This document shows, in pieces, positions 6,766 through 16,036 of a DNA stretch of 64,000 nt. The stretch comes from an uncultured Pseudomonadota bacterium (GTDB lineage Bacteria; Pseudomonadota; Gammaproteobacteria; Methylococcales; Methylomonadaceae), in NCBI GenBank assembly GCA_903918375.1, contig CAIXED010000061.1, forward strand, positions 1 through 64,000, written 5' to 3'. The notes beneath the pieces are model-generated. The model was not told the DNA's origin and searched no databases. It saw only the letters and a program-made list of their open reading frames with translations. Made by a program: the position numbers and the translations under genes. Position 1 is the stretch's first letter. The number at the start of each line of letters is the position of its first letter.

Positions 6766-8496
6766 TTACTTTTTAGCCCAAGCTAAGATTTTTTCGCGTT
6801 TGCTGTACACAAAATACGCCATCAAACCTAACACTAAACCATAAATCAACTGACCTAAGATTGAATCTTCTTCGCCTGCATTAGCAGCAGCTTCGGCATC
6901 TTTCGGTGATGTTGGATTTTTGGGTGGCACTACGACAAAGGCTTTATCTTTGGTGGCTTTGATTTCTGGTAAACCTAAGCTTTTCCAAGCGTCGTAATCT
7001 TGCCAGATTGGGTATTTGCCTTGCCAAAACTCTTTGGTGAAATAAGGCGCTAAGCTGGCACCGTGTAATTGTGGAATCCCACGCTCATCGGCAAAGCCTT
7101 TATAAACCACTAAGCTAATGTCACCACCTTCGCCAATGCCATTGGTGGTAAACGATTTCTCAACGTGATCATGGAACATCCACACGCCTTGACCAAAGCT
7201 GTTTAAGCCATCATCAACACCGCTTAATTCTAAATCTAAGCGTTGTGCTGGAACCATGGCGTGAACGTCGCGCTTGATGTAGGTTGCTGGGCCGTTATCA
7301 ACACCGTCATAGTGGGTCACCATCGGTTTATGGCCGTGGATATGTAACGCAAATGAATCGGTATGACCGTTCAGAACCCTTAATTTCACCTTTTTGTTTT
7401 CTTCCATCAGAATCAAGGATTCGCGGATGGTGTAAGGGAAAGAGCGACCATTCAGCATGAAGTAATCGTCTTGAGCATCGGTAATGTCGTACTCTTGATT
7501 CATACGCTTAGCGACTAAGCGAGGATCGTTAGCTGAACGAACTAATTCGTGCAGTTCTTTATCTGCTGATTGATAGTGCAAATCATATTCGGCGCTGTAT
7601 TTTTCTTTTACCGCAACCGAAGGATGACGGACTTGGCCAGCGCCCACGTTAAAGGTTTGCACCCAGTTGTTAGGGCGATTTTCTTCAACCACAAAGATGC
7701 CTTGTAAGCCCATTGGGATATGAGTGTGCGGCTGAACATGGCAGTGGTAATACATGGTGCCAGGTTGGCGCGGCTTAATCACATAGGTTTTGCTGCTACC
7801 AGGCATAACGTCCATTTGGCCGGTTTGACCAACACCGTCATTACCTTCGCCGCTATGATCCATATAAGGATGATCAATACCATGTAAATGGATTGAATGC
7901 GGCATGTAATGGTTGTTTTCCAACACAATCCAGATAATGTCACCTTGCTCAACACGAATCACCGGAGACGGTGCGCGGAGCAAAGGATTAGCAATAGGTT
8001 CGTACAAACTTAAAGTCGACATATCTCGAGTTTTTGGCGCGTATACCCAAAAAGTCGGCTGAATGCCTGGCGCGATGTCGAAAGTCGTCGTCGGTTCGCG
8101 CATATCCGGCGAATGACCGTTTAATTCGGCAATTTCCAGTTTGATGATGTAGTGATCAGGGTCGCCGTCACCGTCCATATCATTGGTTGCAGTAATCGCA
8201 TCAGCGGCTAACTGGGTTTCCATTAAAGTAGCCATGGAAATGTTGTTAGTGCCTTTAACAAAAGCCGCAACATCGGCTGGGTTATCAGGATTACATAAGC
8301 GCGACTCATCAATTGTCACGCCATCCACTACTTGAGCATCCCGCCACTTAGGATCTGTAAATTCCGAACAGACTTCCTCTGCCGCACCCAATTTGACAGT
8401 GGTGCTCTCCGGCAATTTGTTAGCTGCGGCCAAAACCATTGGCGACATAGGCAGCAACAAAGCGCCACACAGAAGGGGAAGAATTTTTTTATGCAT
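6766..8496 (-). CDS. Exported, membrane-anchored multicopper oxidase
   Basis: A 576-residue protein with a signal peptide (cleavage after about residue 24, VLAA), two cupredoxin domains and one C-terminal helix (LIYGLVLGLMAYFVYS) ending in basic residues, so it is probably anchored with the oxidase domain in the periplasm. Domain 1 has HLHG (203-206) and HCHVQPHTHIPMG (251-263), which includes a type-1-copper Cys. Domain 2 has HIHGH (385-389) and FHDHVEK (441-447), where the usual Cys between the His residues is Asp. The T1 site is therefore only in domain 1, with the trinuclear ligands shared. The start at 8496 has a GAGG site 7 bases before it. The substrate is unknown; copper or phenolic oxidation is possible. 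Confidence 0.88.
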   Translation of the reverse strand: MHKKILPLLCGALLLPMSPMVLAAANKLPESTTVKLGAAEEVCSEFTDPKWRDAQVVDGVTIDESRLCNPDNPADVAAFVKGTNNISMATLMETQLAADAITATNDMDGDGDPDHYIIKLEIAELNGHSPDMREPTTTFDIAPGIQPTFWVYAPKTRDMSTLSLYEPIANPLLRAPSPVIRVEQGDIIWIVLENNHYMPHSIHLHGIDHPYMDHSGEGNDGVGQTGQMDVMPGSSKTYVIKPRQPGTMYYHCHVQPHTHIPMGLQGIFVVEENRPNNWVQTFNVGAGQVRHPSVAVKEKYSAEYDLHYQSADKELHELVRSANDPRLVAKRMNQEYDITDAQDDYFMLNGRSFPYTIRESLILMEENKKVKLRVLNGHTDSFALHIHGHKPMVTHYDGVDNGPATYIKRDVHAMVPAQRLDLELSGVDDGLNSFGQGVWMFHDHVEKSFTTNGIGEGGDISLVVYKGFADERGIPQLHGASLAPYFTKEFWQGKYPIWQDYDAWKSLGLPEIKATKDKAFVVVPPKNPTSPKDAEAAANAGEEDSILGQLIYGLVLGLMAYFVYSKREKILAWAKK

Positions 8497-8752
8497 ACAA
8501 AGCCTCATAAAAATACACAAAGCGTTATTGGATGGCGAAATTGCAAGAATCCAATACCAAAAAAAGCCTCCTACTGTAACCAGAACCCATAGGTAAAGTA
8601 CAGAAATTATTTGCGTAAAGCCCTAGAAACATAACAGTTACTCGATTGGTTCGCTAACAATCACTGGCTTTATAGGGAGGCTGTTATAATTTGCCGCTAA
8701 TATTTCAATTAGCAACAAAATTCTTCAATTTCTCACCCACCTACCTAACGAT

Positions 8753-10438
8753 ATGCAATCTATCCGATTACTGCTTTGTTTGTTTTTTATAGTGTTGGCG
8801 CATGGCGCTTATGATTGGTATAGCAACCAACCGCAAGATGCTGGCATTGATGTGCCATCTGGCAAGCTGATGAGCTTGTCATTTGCGCCGTTCCGCGAAG
8901 GTTTTAGTCCTTTAGAAAAGAAATACCCATTACCAGAGCATGTTGATGAAGATTTACGCTTACTGGCAGATAAAACCGAAACTATTCGTACCTACTCTAG
9001 CCTTGGCGGCATGGAACCCACGCCAGAATTGTCGCGCAAATACGGCCTAAAAATGATTCAAGGGGCTTGGATTGGTGACGGCCCTAAAGAAAACAAAAAA
9101 GAAATTGATGCCTTAATTCAATCCGCCAACGCCAATCCTGATGTGGTGAAGCGGGTCATCGTCGGTAACGAAGTATTGTTGCGCGGTGAGTTAGATGTTG
9201 ACCGTTTGATTGAATACATCCGCGAAGTTAAAAAAGCCGTTAAACAACCGGTTTCTTATGCCGATGTTTGGTCGATGTACATGAAACATCCCAAACTGTT
9301 TGCCGAAGTCGATTTTATTACCATCCATATTTTGCCGTATTGGGAAGATGAGCCGATTGCGGTTGAAAACGCGCCGGAACATTTAGAAAAAATCGTTAAA
9401 CAAGTGGAAGACGAAGCCCGTGGCGTTGCGCCGGGCAAACAGATTTTAATTGGTGAATCTGGCTGGCCAAGTGCAGGACGTCAACGAGGCATGGCTGAAC
9501 CGAGCGTGGTCAATGAAGCCAAATTTATTCGCGGCATGATCCAAGTCGCTAACCGTCATGGTTTTGATTACAACATCGTCGAAGCCTTTAACCAACCTTG
9601 GAAAAGCAACTTAGAAGGTGTGGTTGGTGCGAATTGGGGCTTGATTTCTGCTGATCGCAAACCAGTATTTCCGTTGACTGGCAAGGTCTATGAAAACGCT
9701 GGCTGGTTGCTGGATTATGCTGCTGCAACATTATTATGGCTGATGTTAATTACTGGCTTTTTCGGCAAACTGAAAGGCTTATCGTTTAGTCGTCAATTAG
9801 TGTTTTTAGGCTTAAGCCAATTGTTAGCCATTAACTTGGTCAGCTTGGCGGAGTTAGAATGGTACACCAGCTACAGCTTGCCGCAACGGGCTTATACCGT
9901 GTTCATGGTGTTAATGAATGGCGCGTTAATTCAGTTATTAAATCAACGTTTCTTCGATGGTTTGGCTAAACAAACTAGCCAATTAATAGTCGCAGATGGC
10001 ATCAGAAAACTGTATGTGTTCTTTATTGCATTAGCTTTGTATAAAAGCTTTGGTCTAGCGTTTAACGGTCGCTATTTAAGCTTCCCAACCGAGCAATTTG
10101 CGATTCCCGCTTTGGGTTTGATTGGATTAATGATTTGCCAAGCTTTGAGCCCACAAGGTTTTAGTTTGGCCTTTAGCCAGTTGAGTGGCGGTAGCGAACA
10201 AGGTAAATCGGATCGATTAATGGCTTATGCCTTAATTTTTGGCATTTTCGGCTTAATTTTTGGCGAAACAAAAGCCTTTTTAGACGGTCGAGATTTTATT
10301 TTGGCGCATCCGACTTTTTCAGAAGGTTTGCCATTCGCTTTAGGCTATACCTTTAATAATCACCAATTAGTGCTTTGGTTGGTTTGGTTGCTGATTTTGG
10401 CTTTGCCATTCTGGGCGCATAAAGCAACTAAAGCCTAA
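8753..10438 (+). CDS. GH17-like beta-glucan enzyme fused to a membrane domain
   Basis: The N-terminal half (about residues 30-325) resembles glycoside hydrolase family 17, beta-1,3-glucanases or transglucosylases. It has an acid/base Glu140 in VIVGNEVLLRG and a nucleophile Glu235 in LIGESGWPSAGR. It is preceded by a signal-anchor helix at residues 4-20. The C-terminal half (about 330-560) is very hydrophobic with about eight predicted membrane helices. GH17 domains occur in bacterial cyclic or periplasmic glucan synthesis (NdvB-type proteins), so a role in remodelling exported beta-glucan is plausible but inferred. No glycosyltransferase lies beside it. Confidence 0.82.
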   Translation: MQSIRLLLCLFFIVLAHGAYDWYSNQPQDAGIDVPSGKLMSLSFAPFREGFSPLEKKYPLPEHVDEDLRLLADKTETIRTYSSLGGMEPTPELSRKYGLKMIQGAWIGDGPKENKKEIDALIQSANANPDVVKRVIVGNEVLLRGELDVDRLIEYIREVKKAVKQPVSYADVWSMYMKHPKLFAEVDFITIHILPYWEDEPIAVENAPEHLEKIVKQVEDEARGVAPGKQILIGESGWPSAGRQRGMAEPSVVNEAKFIRGMIQVANRHGFDYNIVEAFNQPWKSNLEGVVGANWGLISADRKPVFPLTGKVYENAGWLLDYAAATLLWLMLITGFFGKLKGLSFSRQLVFLGLSQLLAINLVSLAELEWYTSYSLPQRAYTVFMVLMNGALIQLLNQRFFDGLAKQTSQLIVADGIRKLYVFFIALALYKSFGLAFNGRYLSFPTEQFAIPALGLIGLMICQALSPQGFSLAFSQLSGGSEQGKSDRLMAYALIFGIFGLIFGETKAFLDGRDFILAHPTFSEGLPFALGYTFNNHQLVLWLVWLLILALPFWAHKATKA

Positions 10439-10456
10439 TTTACACATCTACCTTGT

Positions 10457-10482
10457 GGCAGCTTGTTCAACGACAAGCTGCC
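10457..10482 (+). terminator. Hairpin after the GH17 gene
   Basis: A 10-bp perfect stem GGCAGCTTGT / ACAAGCTGCC with a six-base loop, 19 bases after the stop. No T-run follows, so termination is only probable. Confidence 0.45.
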
Positions 10483-10611
10483 CAAATTTGATAAATATTG
10501 TTTTTGTGCCGACAAGTTTTAATTTTGCTGAAACAACTATTTCCAATCGAAAAAAAATCAGCTAATCTGGTCGCTGAACTCAGTTTCTTTTTAATTTAAT
10601 GGGAGATGTTT

Positions 10612-11007
10612 ATGAAAAAAATTAGCGTTACATCGTTGATGGCCATAGGCTTATTATTAACTGGCTGCGCCTCACAAACTGGCTGGACACCGACTGTTGA
10701 TCCATACAATGATCAAAATGCCCACCGTATTAATCTGGATATGCAAGAGTGTGAAAAACTAGCCTCTCATGCGTCAGGTGGTACTGCTAAAGAGACTGCT
10801 ATTGGTGCTGGTGTTGGCGGTTTAATTGGTGCTGCTGGCGGTGCGGCTCTTGGTGCAATTGTTGGTAGTCCTGGCACTGGCGCTGCGATTGGTGCAGCGG
10901 CTGGTGGTATTGGCGGCGGTGCATCTAAAGGCATCAGCTCTGACGAACAATACAAACGTGCTTACACCAGCTGCATGAGACAGCGCGGCCATAACGTCAT
11001 TAACTAA
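10612..11007 (+). CDS. Glycine-zipper lipoprotein
   Basis: A 131-residue small lipoprotein. It has a signal peptide with lipobox LLTGC (Cys19) and a central Gly/Ala-rich stretch with repeated GxxxG spacing (AIGAGVGGLIGAAGG and following, about residues 63-105), the glycine-zipper pattern seen in Rcs/SlyB/osmotic lipoproteins and outer-membrane-associated helices. Two Cys near 44 and 122 could form a disulfide. The ATG at 10612 is preferred over 10606 because GGGAG sits 6 bases upstream. Function unknown; envelope integrity is the usual guess. Confidence 0.85.
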   Translation: MKKISVTSLMAIGLLLTGCASQTGWTPTVDPYNDQNAHRINLDMQECEKLASHASGGTAKETAIGAGVGGLIGAAGGAALGAIVGSPGTGAAIGAAAGGIGGGASKGISSDEQYKRAYTSCMRQRGHNVIN

Positions 11008-11061
11008 ACTCATCTTGCCGTGGTCTTTATCTAAAAGGCTGCGGCACTAATCCCCAAACAC

Positions 11062-11403
11062 ATGCACGAACTGTCATTGTGCGAAAGCGTGTTGCAAGTT
11101 TTAGAGCAACAAGCCCAAATTGAAAACTATCAAACCGTCACCGCTGTTTATTTAGAAATCGGTGCTTTGTCTGGGGTTGATCCTGAGGCTATGCGCTTTT
11201 GTTTTGATAGTGTGGTACAAGGCTCTTTGGCTGAAAAGGCGCGATTAGAGATTATCGAAATTGCCGGCCAAGCTTGGTGTTCAGCTTGCAATGCCAATGT
11301 GTTGGTTGAGCAACGCTATGAGAGTTGCCCAAACTGCGGCAGTTATCCCTTACAAATCAACGACGGCGATCAAATGCGAATCAAACAATTAGAGGTGGCG
11401 TAA
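11062..11403 (+). CDS. hypA: [NiFe] hydrogenase nickel insertion protein HypA
   Basis: Works with HypB to deliver nickel to the hydrogenase large subunit. 113 residues, with the N-terminal MHE nickel site (His2, Glu3) and zinc-binding Cys73-x2-Cys76 and Cys89-x2-Cys92. First gene of a tight hypABCD run: its stop TAA shares its last base with the hypB ATG. The target is probably the Hox hydrogenase whose hoxFUY genes lie 37 kb away in this window. Confidence 0.96.
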   Translation: MHELSLCESVLQVLEQQAQIENYQTVTAVYLEIGALSGVDPEAMRFCFDSVVQGSLAEKARLEIIEIAGQAWCSACNANVLVEQRYESCPNCGSYPLQINDGDQMRIKQLEVA

Positions 11404-12134
11404 TGTGTGGGGTTTGCGGTTGTGGCGATCAGCATCAACATAGTCCAAAACACAGCCATATTCTCGGTTTAAGTCCAACGCGGATGGTGAAAATCGAGCA
11501 GGATATTTTGGCGAAAAATAACCATTACGCTGCTGAAAATCGTCGCTATTTTACCGAACGGCAGATGTTGGTTTTAAATCTGGTATCTAGCCCCGGCTCT
11601 GGCAAAACCACCTTGCTGACTGAAACCATTGAACGACTAAAAGCGGATACCGAAATCGCGGTGATAGAAGGCGACCAACAAACCAGCCGCGATGCCGAGC
11701 GAATTAGCGCAACTGGTGTTCCGGCTTTGCAAATCAATACCGGCAAAGGTTGTCATTTAGAAGCGCAGCGCATTGGGCTGGCCTTAGACAGTTTGCAACC
11801 CAAAGCCCAAAGCGTCTTGTTTATCGAAAATGTCGGCAATTTAGTTTGCCCATCAGGATTTGATTTAGGCGAGGCGCATAAAGTGGTAATTTTGTCGGTC
11901 ACTGAAGGCGAAGATAAGCCAATTAAATACCCCGATATGTTTCATGCCGCTAATTTAATGCTACTCAACAAAATCGACCTGCTGCCTTACCTTGATTTCG
12001 ATGTTGAGCAATGTCTGGCTTATGCCAAACAAGTGAATCCCAATATCGAGATCATCCAGCTCTCGGCTAAATCGGGTCAAGGTCTTGAAGAGTGGCAGAC
12101 TTGGATTAAAAACCAACAGGCATTACAGGCTTAA
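11403..12134 (+). CDS. hypB: Hydrogenase nickel incorporation GTPase HypB
   Basis: GTPase that loads nickel into [NiFe] hydrogenase. 243 residues with the N-terminal metal motif MCGVCGCG followed by a modest His stretch, P-loop SSPGSGKTTLL, metal-site region ATGVPALQINTGKGCHL, and the NKIDLLPY guanine-specificity motif. The start at 11403 is chosen because it overlaps hypA by one base and gives the conserved CGVCGC terminus. Confidence 0.96.
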   Translation: MCGVCGCGDQHQHSPKHSHILGLSPTRMVKIEQDILAKNNHYAAENRRYFTERQMLVLNLVSSPGSGKTTLLTETIERLKADTEIAVIEGDQQTSRDAERISATGVPALQINTGKGCHLEAQRIGLALDSLQPKAQSVLFIENVGNLVCPSGFDLGEAHKVVILSVTEGEDKPIKYPDMFHAANLMLLNKIDLLPYLDFDVEQCLAYAKQVNPNIEIIQLSAKSGQGLEEWQTWIKNQQALQA

Positions 12135-12138
12135 ATCG

Positions 12139-12369
12139 ATGTGTTTAGCCCTTCCCGCACAAATCATCGCCATTGATACTGAAACCAACATGGCAACTGC
12201 CTCAGTCAATCAAGTCAAAGTCGAAGTGTCGCTGGCATTGGTCGATGACGTGGTGCTTGGCGATTATGTCTTGGTGCATGTCGGGTTTGCTTTGCAAAAA
12301 ATCGATGATCAGGAAGCATTGGCGACCTTGGCCTTATTTGCTGAAGCGGGATTAACTGCCACGGCATGA
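12139..12369 (+). CDS. hypC: HypC/HybG/HupF hydrogenase assembly chaperone
   Basis: Small chaperone that shuttles the Fe(CN)2CO precursor between HypD and the large subunit. 76 residues, starting MCLALPAQII with the essential Cys2. The start at 12139 gives the conserved terminus and leaves 4 bases after hypB. The end overlaps hypD by ATGA. Confidence 0.95.
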   Translation: MCLALPAQIIAIDTETNMATASVNQVKVEVSLALVDDVVLGDYVLVHVGFALQKIDDQEALATLALFAEAGLTATA

Positions 12370-13472
12370 AATACATTGATGAATTTCGCCAGCCTGATTT
12401 AGCCAAACAACTGGCAACCAGCATTGCTCAAGCCGTCGAGCCACAACGTCATTACCGCTTGATGGAATTTTGCGGCGGCCACACGCACGCGATTTTCCGT
12501 TATGGGCTACAAGATTTAATTCCCGCCAATGTCGAGTTTATTCATGGCCCCGGTTGTCCGGTTTGTGTGTTGCCAACCAACCGAATTGATAACGCGATTG
12601 AGCTGGTCGAAAAATACGATGTCATTCTCTGTACTTATGCCGATTTGATGCGAGTGCCAGCCTCGGAGCGCAACAGCTTGCTAAAGGCTAAAGCCAATGG
12701 CGGCGATATTCGGATGATTTATTCCAGCCAAGAAGCGTTAAAAATCGCCCGTCAAAATCCTGAGCGACAAGTGGTGTTTTTCGCGATTGGCTTTGAAACC
12801 ACGACGCCACCGACAGCGGTGATTTTGCAGCAAGCGCAAACCGAGCAACTCAATAATTTTTCGGTGTTTTGTAACCATGTCTTAACCCCGGCGGCGATGC
12901 AGGCTTTATTGGATGCACCGGAACCGATTGTAGTTGATGGTTTTCTGGGGCCTTCGCATGTCAGCACCATTATTGGTACTCAACCCTATCAACGCTTTGC
13001 CGAGCAATATCAAAAGCCAATTGTGATTGCCGGCTTTGAACCGCTGGATGTGATGCAATCGACTTTAATGCTGATTCGCCAGCTAAATGCTAGCCAGCAC
13101 CAAGTTGAAAACCAATACAGCCGCGCTGTCACCGAGCAAGGCAATCGTAAAGCCCAAGCGTTAATGGCAGCGACATTTGAATTAAGAGCGAGCTTTGAAT
13201 GGCGTGGTTTGGGTGAGATTGCTAACAGCGCTTTAAAACTGAAAGCCGAGTTTGCCGAATTTGATGCCGAACAACGCTTTAGTTTAAGTACCCAAGCCAC
13301 CAAAGAAGTCAAAGGCTGTGAGTGTCCAGCGATTTTGCGTGGTGCAAAAAAGCCGCAAGACTGCAAATTGCTCGGTACGGTTTGCACACCCGATAATCCG
13401 ATGGGTTCTTGCATGGTTTCATCAGAAGGCGCTTGTGCTGCTTATTGGTCTTATGGGCGACTGAGACGATAA
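12366..13472 (+). CDS. hypD: Hydrogenase formation protein HypD
   Basis: Fe-S scaffold on which the Fe(CN)2CO group of [NiFe] hydrogenase is built. 368 residues with the conserved MEFCGGHTHAIFRYG, GPGCPVCVLP and GFETTTPPTA segments and the C-terminal [4Fe-4S] cysteines (KGCECPAILRG, DCKLLGTVC, GSCMVSSEGAC). It overlaps hypC by 4 bases. The cluster stops here: hypE and hypF do not follow and are not elsewhere in the window. Confidence 0.96.
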   Translation: MKYIDEFRQPDLAKQLATSIAQAVEPQRHYRLMEFCGGHTHAIFRYGLQDLIPANVEFIHGPGCPVCVLPTNRIDNAIELVEKYDVILCTYADLMRVPASERNSLLKAKANGGDIRMIYSSQEALKIARQNPERQVVFFAIGFETTTPPTAVILQQAQTEQLNNFSVFCNHVLTPAAMQALLDAPEPIVVDGFLGPSHVSTIIGTQPYQRFAEQYQKPIVIAGFEPLDVMQSTLMLIRQLNASQHQVENQYSRAVTEQGNRKAQALMAATFELRASFEWRGLGEIANSALKLKAEFAEFDAEQRFSLSTQATKEVKGCECPAILRGAKKPQDCKLLGTVCTPDNPMGSCMVSSEGACAAYWSYGRLRR

Positions 13473-13492
13473 GCGCAGGCTTAATCTGCTAG

Positions 13493-14259
<767 letters not shown>

Positions 14260-14264
14260 TCGTC

Positions 14265-14309
14265 GATGGCCTTAGCGACGAAACCACAAAAGTCGTCGCT
14301 AAGGGCATC
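14265..14309. terminator. Long hairpin between convergent fdx and rlpA-like genes
   Basis: A 16-base arm GATGGCCTTAGCGACG pairs with CGTCGCTAAGGGCATC, with one mismatch, around a 13-base loop. No strong T-run; probably a terminator. Confidence 0.6.
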
Positions 14310-14319
14310 AACGCCACCA

Positions 14320-14721
14320 TTAAGCTTCGCCGGATTGTAGAACAGTGATTTGAACTTTGGCGAGACCAGATCTGAGAAAACCCAGTTCTTTAGCGGCTTG
14401 TTTTGAAACATCCAGCAAACGTCTGTTTTTAGGATGTGATCTTGAGTTTATACGTAAATTGACTGATTGATTATTTTCCAAATTAACTACTTTGATCATG
14501 GTACCAAATGGCAAATTAGCATGAGCAGCAGTTAAAGCGTTTTTATCATAGGGTTCGCCACTTGCTGTGCGTTGCCCATGAAATTTATCGTTAAAATAAG
14601 AAGCAACACCGATTTTTTTCTCTATCGCATCGTGCTTCGCCGTTTTTGCAAAGGTCTCGGAACCAAATAAAGTTAACAAAATCGTTAACAAAATTTGCGC
14701 CAACCATTGGCTTTTTTTCAT
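14320..14721 (-). CDS. RlpA-like double-psi beta-barrel protein with altered active-site motif
   Basis: A 133-residue exported protein (signal peptide ending about ETFA, residue 25) made almost entirely of an RlpA-type double-psi beta-barrel. It shows GVASYFNDKFHGQRTASGE and AAHANLPFGTMIKV, which retain the Glu and His positions of RlpA lytic transglycosylases. The family signature RINDRGP is replaced by RINSRSHP, so the conserved Asp is Ser. There is no SPOR domain and no lipobox. It may be a divergent or inactive peptidoglycan-binding protein. Confidence 0.8.
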   Translation of the reverse strand: MKKSQWLAQILLTILLTLFGSETFAKTAKHDAIEKKIGVASYFNDKFHGQRTASGEPYDKNALTAAHANLPFGTMIKVVNLENNQSVNLRINSRSHPKNRRLLDVSKQAAKELGFLRSGLAKVQITVLQSGEA

Positions 14722-14876
14722 CAGCTACCTCCCATTATTGGTTAATGTCTCTTGGCTGTGAAGGCTGAAGGTTACCCCAGAAATTTGGAGTAGGCAACTA
14801 AAAACTGGCTTTTTTGCAGATTTTGTCAAATTGCAAGGGCTTGATTTATATCAGTTTTCAGTTTTTTTGAAGAGTA

Positions 14877-14899
14877 GCGGGGCTTGCTTTAGGCCCCGC
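14877..14899 (-). terminator. Hairpin downstream of the Ala-rich exported protein gene
   Basis: GCGGGGC / GCCCCGC 7-bp GC-rich stem with a nine-base loop, 23 bases after the minus-strand stop. No T-run follows on that strand. Confidence 0.45.
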
Positions 14900-14922
14900 C
14901 AGCACTGGGATTAACGTTAGAA

Positions 14923-15333
14923 TTAACGCAATAAATCGACTGCTTTTTCAGCCGCTTTTTGTTTGGTTTTTGCTTTGACAGTTTTTACGACTTCTTCGGT
15001 CGATTTTGGCGTATCTTTTAGCTGTTTTGTGGTTTTTAATGCTTCTACACTTTGTTTTACTTCTTGTGGCGCAGCTTGTTTCAATTTATCTTCAGCGGCA
15101 TTTTTTAGTGCGTCAGTTGCTTGTGTTTTTACGGAAGCAGGTGCACTAGTAACACCTTTTGCAGTATCAACTGCTTGACTAGCCGCTTCAGCGCTTTTTA
15201 CAGCACCAGGAGCCGCTGTTGTAGCAGCATCTTTAACCAATTGTTTGCCAGCTGCTTCCAATAAAGAGTTTTCAGCCATAACAGCGCTAGAAGCGATTAA
15301 CAAGGTACTTAAAATAATAGTTTTGTTTAACAT
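14923..15333 (-). CDS. Ala/Lys-rich exported protein of unknown function
   Basis: A 136-residue protein with a clear signal peptide (MLNKTIILSTLLIASSAVMA, cleavage after residue 20). The mature part is rich in Ala, Lys, Val and Thr, with repeated short helical segments (KSAEAASQAVDTAKG, DALKNAAEDKLKQAAPQEV). It predicts as helical or amphipathic and carries no Cys. The family is not recognised. It sits alone between an RlpA-like gene and ubiX, on the same strand. Confidence 0.7.
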   Translation of the reverse strand: MLNKTIILSTLLIASSAVMAENSLLEAAGKQLVKDAATTAAPGAVKSAEAASQAVDTAKGVTSAPASVKTQATDALKNAAEDKLKQAAPQEVKQSVEALKTTKQLKDTPKSTEEVVKTVKAKTKQKAAEKAVDLLR

Positions 15334-15409
15334 TTTGATAATTCCTCAAATAAATAATTAGACTGCGGATACAAGAATAGGGATTAAAACTTAACGCTTT
15401 ATTAACAGA

Positions 15410-16000
15410 CTAAATTTCATTATTACCCAATCCAGTCCAAGGCTTATAAAGCCCCTCAACACTAATCCCATACATATCTAAAATCCGACCAACACCTTCA
15501 TCGACCATCGCTCGCATCGAATCGGTTTTGTTATAAAACGCGGGCATAGGCGGATAAATAATCCCGCCCATTTCGGTAACAGCGGCCATATTGCGGATAT
15601 GCGCCAGATTTAGCGGTGTTTCGCGGGGAATTAGGACGGTTTTGCGGCGTTCTTTTAAAGCGACGTCAGCCGAGCGAGAGATGAGATTATCGCCAAAACC
15701 ATGAGCAATCGCTGCCAAGGTTTTCATCGAACAAGGCGCAACCACCACACCTTCGGTTTTAAACGAACCACTAGCAATTGGCGAAGCAATGTCATTAATA
15801 CCGTGGGTGACATCCGCCAAGGCATACAGCTCAGCTTTATCCATCTCTAGTTCGTATTTCAGATTCACCAAGCCTGCGCTGGAAATCACTAAATGCGACT
15901 CCCAATCCGGCAAGGTTTGCAAAATTTGTAGCATACGCACGCCGTAAATCGCACCGGTGGCACCGGTCATGGCGATAATTAAGCGTTTTTTGGTGTTCAT
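15410..16000 (-). CDS. ubiX: Flavin prenyltransferase UbiX
   Basis: Prenylates FMN with dimethylallyl phosphate to make the cofactor of the UbiD decarboxylase in ubiquinone synthesis. 196 residues with MTGATGAIYGVRML, VVAPCSMKTLAAIAHG and RETPLNLAHIRNM, which are FMN- and substrate-binding motifs of the family. Full length; ubiD is not in the window. Confidence 0.95.
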   Translation of the reverse strand: MNTKKRLIIAMTGATGAIYGVRMLQILQTLPDWESHLVISSAGLVNLKYELEMDKAELYALADVTHGINDIASPIASGSFKTEGVVVAPCSMKTLAAIAHGFGDNLISRSADVALKERRKTVLIPRETPLNLAHIRNMAAVTEMGGIIYPPMPAFYNKTDSMRAMVDEGVGRILDMYGISVEGLYKPWTGLGNNEI

Positions 16001-16036
16001 AATAATCCTTGAAAACAGTACGATGCAGGTATCGAC

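Noticed and set aside
10767..11013. Pro/Ala- and Thr/Ser-rich minus-strand frames over the glycine-zipper gene
   Set aside because: They are antisense reading of the Gly-repeat codons, with no start signals.
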